From assembly GCA_002428265.1 (NCBI GenBank), contig DIUR01000012.1, positions 248,001 through 312,000 on the forward strand: 64,000 nucleotides of DNA, in the 5' to 3' direction. Below are positions 54,113 through 63,956 of the stretch, in pieces. Position 1 is the stretch's first letter, and each line of letters begins with the position of its first letter. The notes under the pieces were generated by a model that was not told the DNA's origin, searched no databases, and saw only the letters and a list, made by a program, of their open reading frames with translations. Position numbers and translations under genes: made by a program. Source of the DNA: Bacteriovoracaceae bacterium UBA6153 (GTDB lineage Bacteria > Bdellovibrionota > Bacteriovoracia > Bacteriovoracales > Bacteriovoracaceae).

Positions 54113-54715
54113 ATGAAAAAAGTAATTCTTTTTATTCTATTCACTCTTTCAATCTCATCAGCTGCTTTTGCTGAATCCAAAACATTCGTTAGAGCTGACT
54201 ACGGCCTTGGAAAATTCAAGTCTGACAAACTTGATTCCCTCAATGCTAATCCAAGTGGATCAAACTTCGGTTTTGAGTTCGGAAGCAGGATGGGATACGT
54301 AGAAGTAGGAATTTTTTATAAAGGCAGCAAATACGAAGCAAATATTAACCACGACGGCGTTGCCAATAAAATTGATCACAAATCAAAATCATTCGGACTG
54401 GACTTAAATATTTTTCTCAACAGGCACTTCAGCTTAAAAGTTGGGTATGCTGTTAATAACTACTCTCAGAAACTAGCGACTCCACTGAGTGCACTCGCTA
54501 TGAGTTCAGTTAAAACGACTTACGGTCTTGAAGATGACAAAACTTCAACTAATATTTTTTACGGAGCGAATGTTGATATTTTTGGCGGAAAAACTTACGA
54601 CGTTTATGCTTCTATCCTTCAATTCCCTATGGGTGATGGAAAGAGCAATCTTACCGGCCAGATTGGTATCAGAATTTATATGAACTCAAGCTTTGCTGAC
54701 TTCTTCGACCGCTAA
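54113..54715 (+). CDS. Predicted outer-membrane beta-barrel protein
   Basis: 200 residues, signal peptide (ISSAAFA). Strand-rich sequence with alternating hydrophobics (FGFEFGSRMGYVEVGIFYKG, SLKVGYAVNNYSQ) and a C-terminal segment GQIGIRIYMNSS. Fits a small 8-strand OmpA/OmpX-like barrel. Overlaps the convergent phosphatase gene by 30 bases. Confidence 0.65.
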   Translation: MKKVILFILFTLSISSAAFAESKTFVRADYGLGKFKSDKLDSLNANPSGSNFGFEFGSRMGYVEVGIFYKGSKYEANINHDGVANKIDHKSKSFGLDLNIFLNRHFSLKVGYAVNNYSQKLATPLSALAMSSVKTTYGLEDDKTSTNIFYGANVDIFGGKTYDVYASILQFPMGDGKSNLTGQIGIRIYMNSSFADFFDR

Positions 54716-55321
54716 ACATTCAAACGGTGTTGACTCTGCTATAAATTTTTTCAAAGTACTATCATAAGTAATCTTATATAAAACACAATTTGGAATTGAG
54801 ATGATTGGATGATCTTCATCTAAAAAGCTATGCACGACATTTCGAATGGCCCCACCATGAGTACTGATACCAATTGATTGATGGGTTGTCGTTTCAATCA
54901 AATGATCTAAGACAGCTATAAATCTACCACGAGAAACTTTTCTTGTTTCTCCTCCAGGAAAACCAACATCATCATTAATGGCCTTAAACGACATTAACTT
55001 CTGCCAGACATCAGGACCGAACTCAGAAATCGCTTCTTCAAACAACATCCCTTCCGCTTTACCAAAATGCGTTTCACGCAGTCTTGGGTCTACGATCAAG
55101 GGAATGGCCTTTTTGTCAGCTACTGTTTTGCCGGTAACCAAGGCACGATCAAGATCACTACTGACAATGATATCCAGATGAATACCACTTAGCCTTTCAG
55201 CTAAGGCCATTGCTTGCGCTAGGCCATTTTGATTTAATGGGATATTTGTATGACCCTGGCAACGACGTTCAATATTCCAGTCAGTTTCACCATGTCGAAA
55301 GATATAAAACACTCTGTTCAT
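54686..55321 (-). CDS. Histidine phosphatase family protein
   Basis: 211 residues with the catalytic phosphohistidine motif RHGETDWN near the N-terminus, SDLDRALVTGKTV, RETHFGKAEG and the second His in ISTHGGAIR. Family includes phosphoglycerate mutases and CobC/alpha-ribazole phosphatases; substrate unclear. Divergent from hemJ with a short gap. Confidence 0.88.
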   Translation of the reverse strand: MNRVFYIFRHGETDWNIERRCQGHTNIPLNQNGLAQAMALAERLSGIHLDIIVSSDLDRALVTGKTVADKKAIPLIVDPRLRETHFGKAEGMLFEEAISEFGPDVWQKLMSFKAINDDVGFPGGETRKVSRGRFIAVLDHLIETTTHQSIGISTHGGAIRNVVHSFLDEDHPIISIPNCVLYKITYDSTLKKFIAESTPFECLAVEEVSKA

Positions 55322-55352
55322 AACTATTAATCTATCCTAAAATTCATTGGGA

Positions 55353-55892
55353 ATGAACTATTTAATATTAAAATCACTTCACATTATTTCTGTCGTTACT
55401 TGGTTTGCTGGTTTATTTTATATGCCTCGCCTCTTCGTTTATTTTGCCGAAGCAGATCAAAAAAATGAACCTGAAAAATCTATTCTGCAAAATCAGTTTA
55501 GGATTATGCAAAGAAGACTTTGGTACGGGATCACAATCCCCTCATCTATTGTAGTCTTTCTTTTGGGTGGATCAATGCTCCACAACTTTATGCCGCTTAC
55601 AGATCATCCTTGGCTTATTTTAAAACTAATTTTTGTCTTAGGTCTGTATGTCTATTTTTTCTTTTTGCATAAAATTTTTAAACAACAACAAAACAATATT
55701 ATCGCTTTTTCTCCAATGGCATTAAGAGTTATTAATGAAATTTCTACTATCTTTTTATTTGCCATCGTCTTCTTGGTTGTTCTAAAAAATATTATGAACA
55801 TGGTCTACGGCTTGATTGCTTTAGTCGGCTTTATCATCGTACTCATGATCGCAATTAAGATTTACAAAAATATCAGAGAGAAAAAATCATGA
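55353..55892 (+). CDS. hemJ: HemJ-type protoporphyrinogen IX oxidase
   Basis: 179 residues, four membrane helices, opening with LKSLHIISVVTWFAGLFYMPRLFVY, the HemJ (UPF0093) signature with conserved His and Arg. Oxidises protoporphyrinogen IX to protoporphyrin IX in haem synthesis. A tail of one extra helix extends past the core. ATG 55353 used (upstream TTG 55347 is weaker). Overlaps msrB by ATGA. Confidence 0.9.
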   Translation: MNYLILKSLHIISVVTWFAGLFYMPRLFVYFAEADQKNEPEKSILQNQFRIMQRRLWYGITIPSSIVVFLLGGSMLHNFMPLTDHPWLILKLIFVLGLYVYFFFLHKIFKQQQNNIIAFSPMALRVINEISTIFLFAIVFLVVLKNIMNMVYGLIALVGFIIVLMIAIKIYKNIREKKS

Positions 55893-56287
55893 GTTCAAAT
55901 AAACCGGATAACACTAATAAAGATTGGCAGGAAAAACTTTCAAACGAAGAGTTTGAAATTCTTAGAATGTGTGGAACTGAAAGACCTTTTTCCGGAAAAT
56001 ATAATTCATTCTACGAAGCTGGTGTTTATCACTGTGCTGCTTGCGGGGCTGAGCTTTTTGATTCAACAACAAAGTTCGACTCTGGTAGCGGCTGGCCATC
56101 ATTTTACGATGTTCTGAAAACTTCTAACGTTAAACTTCTTGAAGATAGTGCATACGGTATGAAGAGGATTGAAGTCAGATGTAATCAGTGCGACTCCCAC
56201 TTAGGCCACGTTTTTAATGACGGACCCCCTCCAACAGGACTTCGATACTGTATTAATTCGATAGCCTTGAAACACGCTAAGTCATAA
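55889..56287 (+). CDS. msrB: Peptide-methionine (R)-S-oxide reductase
   Basis: 132 residues. Zinc cysteines Cys49/Cys52 (CAAC) and Cys98/Cys101 (CNQC), HLGHVFNDGP, and catalytic Cys121 in RYCINSIAL. Cytosolic, repairs R-Met sulfoxide. Coupled to hemJ by a 4-base overlap. Confidence 0.95.
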   Translation: MSSNKPDNTNKDWQEKLSNEEFEILRMCGTERPFSGKYNSFYEAGVYHCAACGAELFDSTTKFDSGSGWPSFYDVLKTSNVKLLEDSAYGMKRIEVRCNQCDSHLGHVFNDGPPPTGLRYCINSIALKHAKS

Positions 56288-56314
56288 ATATCATTATCTT
56301 TATTTTGAGATTTA

Positions 56315-56370
56315 AAACAATCGTTTCATTTTTTTAAACGCTTGTGCTAGCATATCAAACGATTGTTTGA
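56315..56370 (+). promoter_or_regulatory. TetR operator pair upstream of the regulator gene
   Basis: AAACAATCGTTT (56315-56326) and AAACGATTGTTT (56357-56368) are exact inverted copies. The second is also near-palindromic by itself (TCAAAC GATT GTTTGA, 56355-56370). They flank the likely promoter region. Such AAACGATTGTTT-type sites fit TetR-family repressors that control their own operon. Confidence 0.75.
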
Positions 56371-56389
56371 CGCGAAACACAGGATTGAA

Positions 56390-57058
56390 ATGGGTAAAGA
56401 TACGACCGACGGGTGCTTCTTTTTCAAAAAGAAGGCCGCCCCCTCTGAAAAAACAAAAGATCTTATTCTTGAAGAAGCTAAAAAGCATTTTGCTGAAAAA
56501 GGTTATGAAGGTGCCTCAGTAAGACACATCTGTGATGCTGCTGGAGCAAACGTAAGTGCTATCAAATATCACTTTGGTGGCAAAGAAGGACTTTATAGAG
56601 AATGCTTCCTTCACTTTGGAGAAGAAAGACTTACTCAAGCACAAAAATTATTAACAAAATCTGAAAGTGTTGAAGAGCTACAACTAAGGATAAAATTATT
56701 CGCAGAAAATTTTATTAGTGATGCTCTGGCAAACTACCATGCCACCAAAATGATTTGCAGAGAGATTGAAACAGAAAATCCACTAATACAGGATATTTTT
56801 GAATCAACATTCTTAAAAGTTTATACAACTTTAGTAGATTTTATCACCGATGCTCAAAGCAAGAAGCTTATTAATCCCGACGCTGATCCAGTGACAACTT
56901 CTTCATTAATTTTCAACACAATGACCACTGCTCTTAGATCAGATCATGTAGCGCAAAAATATTTTAATAGAACATTAAAAAATATCGAATATAGAGAAAA
57001 ATTTATAAATAACATTATCACCATTGTATTTAATGGAATTAAAATTCAGGAGCAATAA
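56390..57058 (+). CDS. TetR/AcrR family regulator (CecR-like)
   Basis: 222 residues from ATG 56390. HTH: ILEEAKKHFAEKGYEGASVRHICDAAGANVSAIKYHFGGKEGLYRE. C-terminal ligand domain similar in length and content to CecR/YbiH (DUF1956) with ICREIETENPLIQDIFE. It is first in an operon with tolC and an RND pump (3-base gap), so it is probably their repressor, acting at the inverted sites just upstream. Confidence 0.88.
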   Translation: MGKDTTDGCFFFKKKAAPSEKTKDLILEEAKKHFAEKGYEGASVRHICDAAGANVSAIKYHFGGKEGLYRECFLHFGEERLTQAQKLLTKSESVEELQLRIKLFAENFISDALANYHATKMICREIETENPLIQDIFESTFLKVYTTLVDFITDAQSKKLINPDADPVTTSSLIFNTMTTALRSDHVAQKYFNRTLKNIEYREKFINNIITIVFNGIKIQEQ

Positions 57059-57061
57059 CTT

Positions 57062-58489
57062 ATGAAGCCCAGATTTACGAAGGCCATGCTCGCCGTCTTA
57101 ACGATCATGCCCAGCCTCGCTTTTTCCGCTCAACTCTCACTCAATGATTATCTTGCTCAAGTACAAGATAAAAACCAAGGTGTTTTAGCTCAAAAGCTCG
57201 TAGCAGAAGCGACATTAGAAAGAGAAGAAGAAGGAAGATTAATCTTTCGCCCAAGTATCTTTGCCAGTGCGCAATCTATTATGGATAAAAAGCCTGTCGC
57301 CAATCCTGCAACACAGGGAGATCGCACAGACACTAATCTTGCTACTGTTGGCCTGGCCCAAAACTTTAACTTTGGTCTTCAAGGACAACTTTCCTACACT
57401 CTTTATCATACAAAGATTTTTAATGCTGGAACGACTTTTGTCCCACTGGCAGATTTCAACGATGGCAGTGCCAAGATTGAATTATCCCAATCTCTTTGGA
57501 GAAACTGGAACGGCAAAGAATATAAGGCCCAAGCTGATTTAATTGATGCTCAAGCAAGAGTTTCAAAACACGTTGCAAACTTTGCAGTTTACAGCACACT
57601 TGCCAGCGCAGAGTCCATCTACTGGTCATTGTCACAAACAAGAAAAGTTATTAAGGTTCAACAAGACAACTTAACACGTGCTCAACAAATCAGATCATGG
57701 AATCAAAGAAGAGCTGACACAGGTCTTTCTGAAAGATCAGACTTTTTGCAAGCTGATTCAAACTTAAAACTTCGTGAATATGAACTAAATTCAGCTATTC
57801 AACAACAAAACTTGCTTCAGAGAACTTTCAATTCAATGAGAGGGATCGACAGCAATGTTGTAAGCGAAGAGCTTGATGCTGTTGTTGTTGAGAATCTAAA
57901 ATCTCTTACACCTCCGCCAAAAGCAGAATTGAGAGAAGACACTAAGGCCGCTCTTGAACAACAAAACCTGGCAAAGGCCAATGCTGCTCTTGCAATCGAG
58001 AGAAACAAGCCAAAGTTTGAAATTTTTGGATCATATGCTTTTAACGGTCGCGATCCAGAGCGCACAGAAGCCATTTCAAACTCATTCAGCAACGATCATG
58101 CGACCAGAGCGATTGGATTAAGATTTAATGCTCCACTGGATTTTGGAACGACGAAATCAGCAATTGATTCTTATAAAAAAGAACAAATGGCCGCAGAATA
58201 CAATTATCAAAGAAAGGTCTTTGATCAAGACAGAGAATACAATGATCTATTAACTCAATTTGAAGATGCAAAAGTAAGACTAGATTTGACTGAAAAAATC
58301 GCATCTACTCAGAGAGTAAAAACGAACAATGAAAGAAACCGTCTTAACAACGGAAGAACGACAACGTTCCAGGTTTTATCTTTCGAACTTGATTCAGCAC
58401 AGGCTGATATTTTAAAAATTCAAACAGAAACTGATCTACTTAACATTTACGCCCAATTAAAAATTTTTAGTGCTGGAGGTGCCAAGTGA
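57062..58489 (+). CDS. TolC-family outer-membrane efflux protein
   Basis: 475 residues, signal peptide (LAFSA). Two homologous halves with long helices (e.g. SAESIYWSLSQTRKVIKVQQDNL, DLTEKIASTQRVKTNNERNR). Typical size for TolC/OprM-like channels. Its TGA overlaps the GTG start of the RND pump gene by 4 bases. Confidence 0.9.
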   Translation: MKPRFTKAMLAVLTIMPSLAFSAQLSLNDYLAQVQDKNQGVLAQKLVAEATLEREEEGRLIFRPSIFASAQSIMDKKPVANPATQGDRTDTNLATVGLAQNFNFGLQGQLSYTLYHTKIFNAGTTFVPLADFNDGSAKIELSQSLWRNWNGKEYKAQADLIDAQARVSKHVANFAVYSTLASAESIYWSLSQTRKVIKVQQDNLTRAQQIRSWNQRRADTGLSERSDFLQADSNLKLREYELNSAIQQQNLLQRTFNSMRGIDSNVVSEELDAVVVENLKSLTPPPKAELREDTKAALEQQNLAKANAALAIERNKPKFEIFGSYAFNGRDPERTEAISNSFSNDHATRAIGLRFNAPLDFGTTKSAIDSYKKEQMAAEYNYQRKVFDQDREYNDLLTQFEDAKVRLDLTEKIASTQRVKTNNERNRLNNGRTTTFQVLSFELDSAQADILKIQTETDLLNIYAQLKIFSAGGAK

Positions 58490-61400
58490 ATTTGGCTTCA
58501 TTATCAATCAAAAGACCCGTCTTTATTACGTGTATCGTAACGGTCATTCTTGTCGTGGGATATTTATCTCTTAGAAGCTTGCCTGTCGATTTATTCCCTA
58601 ACGTAACTTTCCCTATCGTCACTGTCACTACGGTTTATCCTGGTGCCGGGCCTGAAGAAGTTGAGACACTTGTTTCTAAAGTTTACGAAGAAGAACTTTC
58701 AAACGTTCCAGGATTAAAAAAACTTTCTTCACAAAACCTTGAAGCAGTATCAATCATCATCGCTGAGTTCAATCTCGACATTGATGTTAAATATGCCGAG
58801 CAACAAGTTAGGGATAAAGTTTCTGCTGCTAGAAAAAAGCTTCCTACAGATATTGAAGAGCCGGTCATTAGAAAAATTGATCCGGCCGATCAGCCTATTA
58901 TCACAATCTCGGTAGAGTCAGATCTTCCAGATGGTGAACTTTATCAGTACGTAGATAAAAAAATCAAACCAATGATCGAACAGGTTAACCAGGTCGGTCT
59001 TGTTGATATCTACGGTGGTAGAAAAAGAGAAATTAAAGTTGAGCTTGATAGAAACAAACTTAAAGCGCGTGAGATTTCTGCCAATCAAGTAAGTGAGAGG
59101 CTAAAAATCTCAGGACAAAATATTCCTGCAGGTAAAATTTCAGGTTCAGCAAGTGATACTACTTTCAGAACCTTGGGTGAATATAAAACCATCAAAGAAA
59201 TTGAATCGACTATTGTTAACTTTTTAGGAAATGATATTCCTATCACAGTTAAAGATGTGGGAGTTGTAAAAGACTCTCTTGAAGAAAGAAAAACTTATGC
59301 TTACCTGAATGGAAAAAGCTCGATTCTTTTGAGTGTTTATAAACAATCAGGATCAAATACTATTGGTGTGGCAAAAAACATTAAGAAACAAGTTGAAAAA
59401 ATCAACAAAGGTCTTAAAGAGCAAAACTCTAAAATGACGGTTCAAGTTGTAAGAGATGGATCAAAGCCAATTGATGCCAACGTTTACGATGTTTATGAAA
59501 CAATTATCATTGGTATGATTCTTACCATTATCGTTGTTTTCTTTTTTCTTGGCTCTCTTCGCTCGACGATCATTACAGGTCTTGCACTTCCAAACTCACT
59601 ATTGGGAGCTTTCATTCTCCTTGCAGCTGCAGGTTTCACCGTAAACATCATGACTCTTCTGGCACTCTCTCTTGCCGTTGGTCTTCTTATTGATGATGCC
59701 ATCGTTGTACGTGAAAATATCTTCCGTCACATTGAAATGGGAGCTAATCCCGTAAAGGCCGCCATTGAAGGAACGACAGAGGTTACTCTAGCAGTAGTTG
59801 CAACAACTCTTACAGTTATCGCCGTTTTTGCTCCGATTTCATTTTTAGATGGAGTCGTAGGTCAGTTCTTTAAAGAGTTCGGTCTGACAGTTTGTTTTGC
59901 TATGATGATTTCTCTGTTTGATGCTCTTACAATGGCACCAATGCTTTCAGCATACTTTGCTGGAAAAATTGAGCACCACGATCCGAATGCTCCTAAAGTG
60001 AGAAAAGGTATCTACGACAACACTTTCGGTGTTCTTCTTGATAAGTTCAACGATTTCCAAAACTGGCTGGAAGATATCTACGTCAGTGTTTTAAAGTTTA
60101 CTTTAAAGCGTCCATTTATCGTTCTACTAACTTCTACTATTATTTTCTTTGCCAGCTTCGCAGCTCTTACGGTTGTTCCAAAAACGTTCTTACCTGCTCA
60201 GGATGCTGGCGAGTTCATGGTCTCTGTTGATCAGAAACCAGGAACAAGTTTAGATGGTATGAATGAGCTTGCTAAAAAAGTAGATGCTCTTGTAAGAACT
60301 AATAAAGAAGTTGAGTTCACTGTTCTTCAAGTTGGAGATCAAAATGGACAGCCTGAAAAGGCCAGCATCTTTATTACTCTTGTTCCTTCTAAACAAAGAC
60401 CTGGACAGAATACAACAGCGGTTAAAGCGCGCGTTCGTGAGCAGCTAAAACAATTTAAGGATGCTAACCCTGCTGTTAAAGATATCGACAGTGTTGGTGG
60501 AGGACAACGTCCTTTCAACGTCAACATCGTTGGTGATGACATGAAAGAAATTGAAAAATATTCAACAATGCTTATGGATAAAATCAAAAATCACCCAGCT
60601 CTTCTTGACGTTGATACTTCAAGCAGACCAGGTAAACCAGAATTTCAGGTTATACCGGATAGATTTAAGGCAGAAAGACTTGGTGTTTCGACAACACTTC
60701 TTGGTGCTGAACTTAGAACACAAGTTGAAGGATCAACTCCAGCAGTCTTCCGTGAACTAGGTGAAGAGTATGATATTAGAGTTCGTATGCAGGAAGATCA
60801 GCGCGACATTAAGGCCGCTTATAATTCTATCTACGTTCCAAACATCAACAACTCACTTATTAAATTAAGTGCAGTGGCAAAACCTTTTGATACGACAGGA
60901 CCTGCTAATATCAATCGTCAGGACCGCGGACGTTATGTTCAGATTTCTGCAGACGTTGCTCCTAATGGCCCTGGTATGGGTGGAGCAATTACAGACATTA
61001 ATAGAATCATGAAAGATGAAATTAAACTTCCATCAAACATGAAATACCAATTCGTTGGTCAGGCAGAAAACTTCCAGGAACTAATGGTCAACATGGTTGT
61101 GGCCGGTGGTCTTGGGATTATGTTTATCTACTTCGTTCTTGCTTCATTGTATGAATCGTTCGTAACCCCATTTACGATCATGCTCGTTCTTCCTCTTGCC
61201 CTGTGTGGAGCTTTCTATGCATTGGCATTAACGGGAGCTTCACTCGATCTATTCTCGATGATCGGATGTATTATGCTTCTCGGAGTTGCAACCAAGAACT
61301 CAATTCTACTCGTGGACTATGCCAATCAGCAGGTTCAGGGTGGTATGACTTTAGCAGAAGCTATTATTGCTTCTGGTAAAGCAAGACTTCGTCCAATCCT

Positions 61401-61617
61401 TATGACTTCATTCGCCCTTATCGGAGGTATGTTACCTCTTGCTATCGGATTGAACGAAGCTTCTAAGCAGAGAACTTCAATGGGTATCGCAGTAATCGGA
61501 GGGTTAATCTCTTCGACTCTTCTTACCCTGGTGGTTATCCCGGCGGCCTATTCTTATATCGAAAGATTTAGAGTGTGGTCTGGGAATATTATGAAACGCA
61601 TATTTATGGCATCATAA
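58486..61617 (+). CDS. RND efflux pump (HAE1/AcrB-type) inner-membrane transporter
   Basis: 1043 residues, full length. Proton-relay residues are intact: GLLIDDAIVVREN (the two Asp of TM4) and the Lys in ATKNSILL of TM10. Sequence is of MdtB/MdtC or general HAE1 type. GTG start coupled to tolC. The operon has no membrane-fusion (adaptor) gene, which RND pumps normally need, and ends at a terminator at 61631. Confidence 0.93.
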   Translation: MNLASLSIKRPVFITCIVTVILVVGYLSLRSLPVDLFPNVTFPIVTVTTVYPGAGPEEVETLVSKVYEEELSNVPGLKKLSSQNLEAVSIIIAEFNLDIDVKYAEQQVRDKVSAARKKLPTDIEEPVIRKIDPADQPIITISVESDLPDGELYQYVDKKIKPMIEQVNQVGLVDIYGGRKREIKVELDRNKLKAREISANQVSERLKISGQNIPAGKISGSASDTTFRTLGEYKTIKEIESTIVNFLGNDIPITVKDVGVVKDSLEERKTYAYLNGKSSILLSVYKQSGSNTIGVAKNIKKQVEKINKGLKEQNSKMTVQVVRDGSKPIDANVYDVYETIIIGMILTIIVVFFFLGSLRSTIITGLALPNSLLGAFILLAAAGFTVNIMTLLALSLAVGLLIDDAIVVRENIFRHIEMGANPVKAAIEGTTEVTLAVVATTLTVIAVFAPISFLDGVVGQFFKEFGLTVCFAMMISLFDALTMAPMLSAYFAGKIEHHDPNAPKVRKGIYDNTFGVLLDKFNDFQNWLEDIYVSVLKFTLKRPFIVLLTSTIIFFASFAALTVVPKTFLPAQDAGEFMVSVDQKPGTSLDGMNELAKKVDALVRTNKEVEFTVLQVGDQNGQPEKASIFITLVPSKQRPGQNTTAVKARVREQLKQFKDANPAVKDIDSVGGGQRPFNVNIVGDDMKEIEKYSTMLMDKIKNHPALLDVDTSSRPGKPEFQVIPDRFKAERLGVSTTLLGAELRTQVEGSTPAVFRELGEEYDIRVRMQEDQRDIKAAYNSIYVPNINNSLIKLSAVAKPFDTTGPANINRQDRGRYVQISADVAPNGPGMGGAITDINRIMKDEIKLPSNMKYQFVGQAENFQELMVNMVVAGGLGIMFIYFVLASLYESFVTPFTIMLVLPLALCGAFYALALTGASLDLFSMIGCIMLLGVATKNSILLVDYANQQVQGGMTLAEAIIASGKARLRPILMTSFALIGGMLPLAIGLNEASKQRTSMGIAVIGGLISSTLLTLVVIPAAYSYIERFRVWSGNIMKRIFMAS

Positions 61618-61630
61618 GGTAATTCCAATG

Positions 61631-61659
61631 AAAGGGCCCTCGAAAGAGGGCCCTTTTTT
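61631..61659. terminator. Rho-independent terminator after the RND operon
   Basis: AAAGGGCCCTC GAAA GAGGGCCCTTT followed by a T-run. Confidence 0.9.
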
Positions 61660-61727
61660 ATTTAGACTCTAGTAATTTTTTCACGAGTTCCCCATGGAAC
61701 CCATTTCTGCATTAGCATTCTATCATT

Positions 61728-62024
61728 ATGAAAAAAACAATCAGCTTTTTACTTCTTTTGGTGAGCCTAACTTCTATAGCATCTGCTTCTCATACTGAGA
61801 TGCTCGATGGTGAGGAAGCTTACAAACTTTATCAATCTCTTCCAGGTGTTGCTTGCCAGGAATACAGACTACAAAATTATATTGTGTTTACGAAATATCA
61901 GACAAAGAGCTGTAGCGTTCAGCAGACCGACACTTCAAAGTGGGAATGTACAGGACAGTTTGCCATGAAAAAAGGCAAGATCACTGAAGTCATTTCTGTT
62001 TCATGTGCTCGTGAAGTTAAGTAG
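61728..62024 (+). CDS. Small secreted protein, unknown
   Basis: 98 residues with a signal peptide (LTSIASA). Four cysteines (GVACQEY, KSCSVQ, WECTG, VSCAR) probably form two disulfides. No family recognised. Convergent with the aminotransferase gene, one base apart. Confidence 0.6.
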   Translation: MKKTISFLLLLVSLTSIASASHTEMLDGEEAYKLYQSLPGVACQEYRLQNYIVFTKYQTKSCSVQQTDTSKWECTGQFAMKKGKITEVISVSCAREVK

Positions 62025-62025
62025 A

Positions 62026-63162
62026 TTACTTTAAATTCTCAAGCGCACTTAAAAGAGTTTCATCTTTTTTAGCAAAACAAAAACGAATCATTCTCGTTCC
62101 TTCATCTGACTTTAAGTAAAAAGCAGATGTGGGAATCGTTGCAACTTTTTTAGACAGAATAAGATCTTTGCAGAACTCTACATCTGTTCGACCTTCTGGA
62201 AGTTGTGCCATAACGAAATATGTTCCGGCAGGATTCAAAACCTTAAATCCACGCTCAGTTAATCCATTAATCAAAATATCTTTTTTCCTCGCATACTCGG
62301 CCTTAAACTCAACTAGATACTCATCCATTTTTATCAGAGCTTCTGCCATTGCCCATTGAAAAGGCTGGGCCACACAAAATGTAGAGAATTGGTGAACGTT
62401 ATGAATCGCTTTAATCAATTGTGCGGGACCTATCGCCCATCCAATCTTCCATCCAGTTAAGCCAAATGTTTTACCCGTTGATGAAATCGTAATCGTGCGC
62501 TCTTTTAAGTCAGCATAAGTTGCGGTTGGCTTATGGGCCACGCCGAAAGTTAAGAACTCATAAACTTCATCTGAGAGAATATAAAAATCGTTCTCGCGGG
62601 CAAGGTTACCCAGGGTTTCAATCTCTTCTGCAGAAAAGACTTTCCCCGTTGGGTTGTGAGGGTTGTTGATAATAAGAAGCTTAGTTTTAGAATTAATGGC
62701 CGCTTTAAGCTCATTTAAATCAAAATGAAAATCTGGTGCCTTTAAAGTAACTGGCACAACCTTAGCTCCTGCTAATTGAATCGATGCTAAATAAGAATCA
62801 TAAAAAGGCTCAAGAACAACGACTTCATCTCCAGGATTCAAAAGGCCTAGACATGTACAAAAGATCGCCTCAGTAGCTCCATTAGTTACTACAACTTCAC
62901 TTAGTGGATTGACTGTCATGCCGTAGAAGCGTTTATAATTATGTGAGATCGCTTCTCTTAAGGGAAGAATTCCCATTGAAGGAGCGTATTGATTCTTATT
63001 TTCCCTTAAAGCTTTAGTGGCAAGATCTATCACCCAAGAAGGCCCATCGAAGTCAGGAAAGCCTTGAGAGAGGTTAATCGCCTTATTATCAATGGCCATT
63101 TTAGTCATCGTCGAGAAGATTGATTCGGTAAATTGTTCAACAGTTTTGCTTAGTGGCTTCAT
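62026..63162 (-). CDS. PLP-dependent aminotransferase, methionine-salvage type
   Basis: 378 residues of fold-type I, class I/II. Schiff-base lysine in SSTGKTFGLTGWKIGW, NPHNPTGKVF, DEVYEFLTF and the RFCFAKK C-terminal arginine. Closest in motif to YbdL/MtnE-type methionine (KMTB) aminotransferases. Divergent from mtnB; together they suggest methionine salvage with this enzyme making the final transamination. Confidence 0.85.
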   Translation of the reverse strand: MKPLSKTVEQFTESIFSTMTKMAIDNKAINLSQGFPDFDGPSWVIDLATKALRENKNQYAPSMGILPLREAISHNYKRFYGMTVNPLSEVVVTNGATEAIFCTCLGLLNPGDEVVVLEPFYDSYLASIQLAGAKVVPVTLKAPDFHFDLNELKAAINSKTKLLIINNPHNPTGKVFSAEEIETLGNLARENDFYILSDEVYEFLTFGVAHKPTATYADLKERTITISSTGKTFGLTGWKIGWAIGPAQLIKAIHNVHQFSTFCVAQPFQWAMAEALIKMDEYLVEFKAEYARKKDILINGLTERGFKVLNPAGTYFVMAQLPEGRTDVEFCKDLILSKKVATIPTSAFYLKSDEGTRMIRFCFAKKDETLLSALENLK

Positions 63163-63301
63163 AAGGGTCCTGAGTCATTTTTAATTGTTATCTCTTACTA
63201 TAATTTTCACTACGTATTTACTACATACTAATGGCCAAAAAAAGGGAGATTTTATATATAGGTAAAAAATCATACAAATTAATCTTTTTAGGAATCATAC
63301 T

Positions 63302-63952
63302 GTGTCATTTATTATCAGTGCTCAAGACCATGAAGAAATGAAAAAACTAGCTGCTTTAGTGCGCGTAATGAACACTCAAGGACACAATCCTGCGACTAGC
63401 GGTAACTACTCGCTTAGATCAAAGACGACTCCTGAAATTGCACTAGTTTCAGAATCTGGTATCGATAAAAGTAAATTCACAGAAGAAAATTTTATTCCTG
63501 TTCACTATAACGATAGAAGAATGGTTGATAGTTATGCACTAAGTGGAAGAAAGTCATCAGATGAAACAGATATTCACTTAACAATTTATCAAATCACTAA
63601 AGCTAACTGCGTTCTTCACAGTCACATGCTAGACGCTCTTTTATTTGCTGATCTTTTTCCAGGCAAACAATTCGCGACCATTAAAGACCTTGAGCTTCTA
63701 AAAGGTTTCAAAGGAATTAAAACTCACGAACTGGAAATTAACATTCCTGTTTTCGATAATACTCAAGACATCAGAGAGCTTGCAGAAACTGTTAAGCCTT
63801 CCATTTTATCTCAACCATTCAGTTATGGACTTTTATTAAGAGGACACGGCATTTACGTTTGGGGCGAAAGTGTTGAAGAGGCCAAGAGGCACCTGGAAGT
63901 TTTCGAGTACATTTTTAAATATTATCTGAACTCACATTCAAGAAAGGCATAA
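63302..63952 (+). CDS. mtnB: Methylthioribulose-1-phosphate dehydratase
   Basis: 216 residues, class II aldolase fold. NTQGHNPATSGNYSLR, HLTIYQITKANCVLHSH with two zinc histidines and LLLRGHGIYVWG with the third. Dehydrates MTRu-1-P in the methionine salvage pathway. Start is GTG with AGGA 9 bases before. Five bases from the next gene, so an operon. Confidence 0.92.
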   Translation: MSFIISAQDHEEMKKLAALVRVMNTQGHNPATSGNYSLRSKTTPEIALVSESGIDKSKFTEENFIPVHYNDRRMVDSYALSGRKSSDETDIHLTIYQITKANCVLHSHMLDALLFADLFPGKQFATIKDLELLKGFKGIKTHELEINIPVFDNTQDIRELAETVKPSILSQPFSYGLLLRGHGIYVWGESVEEAKRHLEVFEYIFKYYLNSHSRKA

Positions 63953-63956
63953 ACAT

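Noticed and set aside
63163..63301. SAM or related riboswitch before the methionine-salvage genes
   Set aside because: No SAM-I/II/III conserved blocks seen in the short AT-rich gap between the aminotransferase and mtnB.
63232..63348. Small ORF starting ATGGCCAAAAAA before mtnB
   Set aside because: No ribosome site, and it runs out of frame into mtnB.
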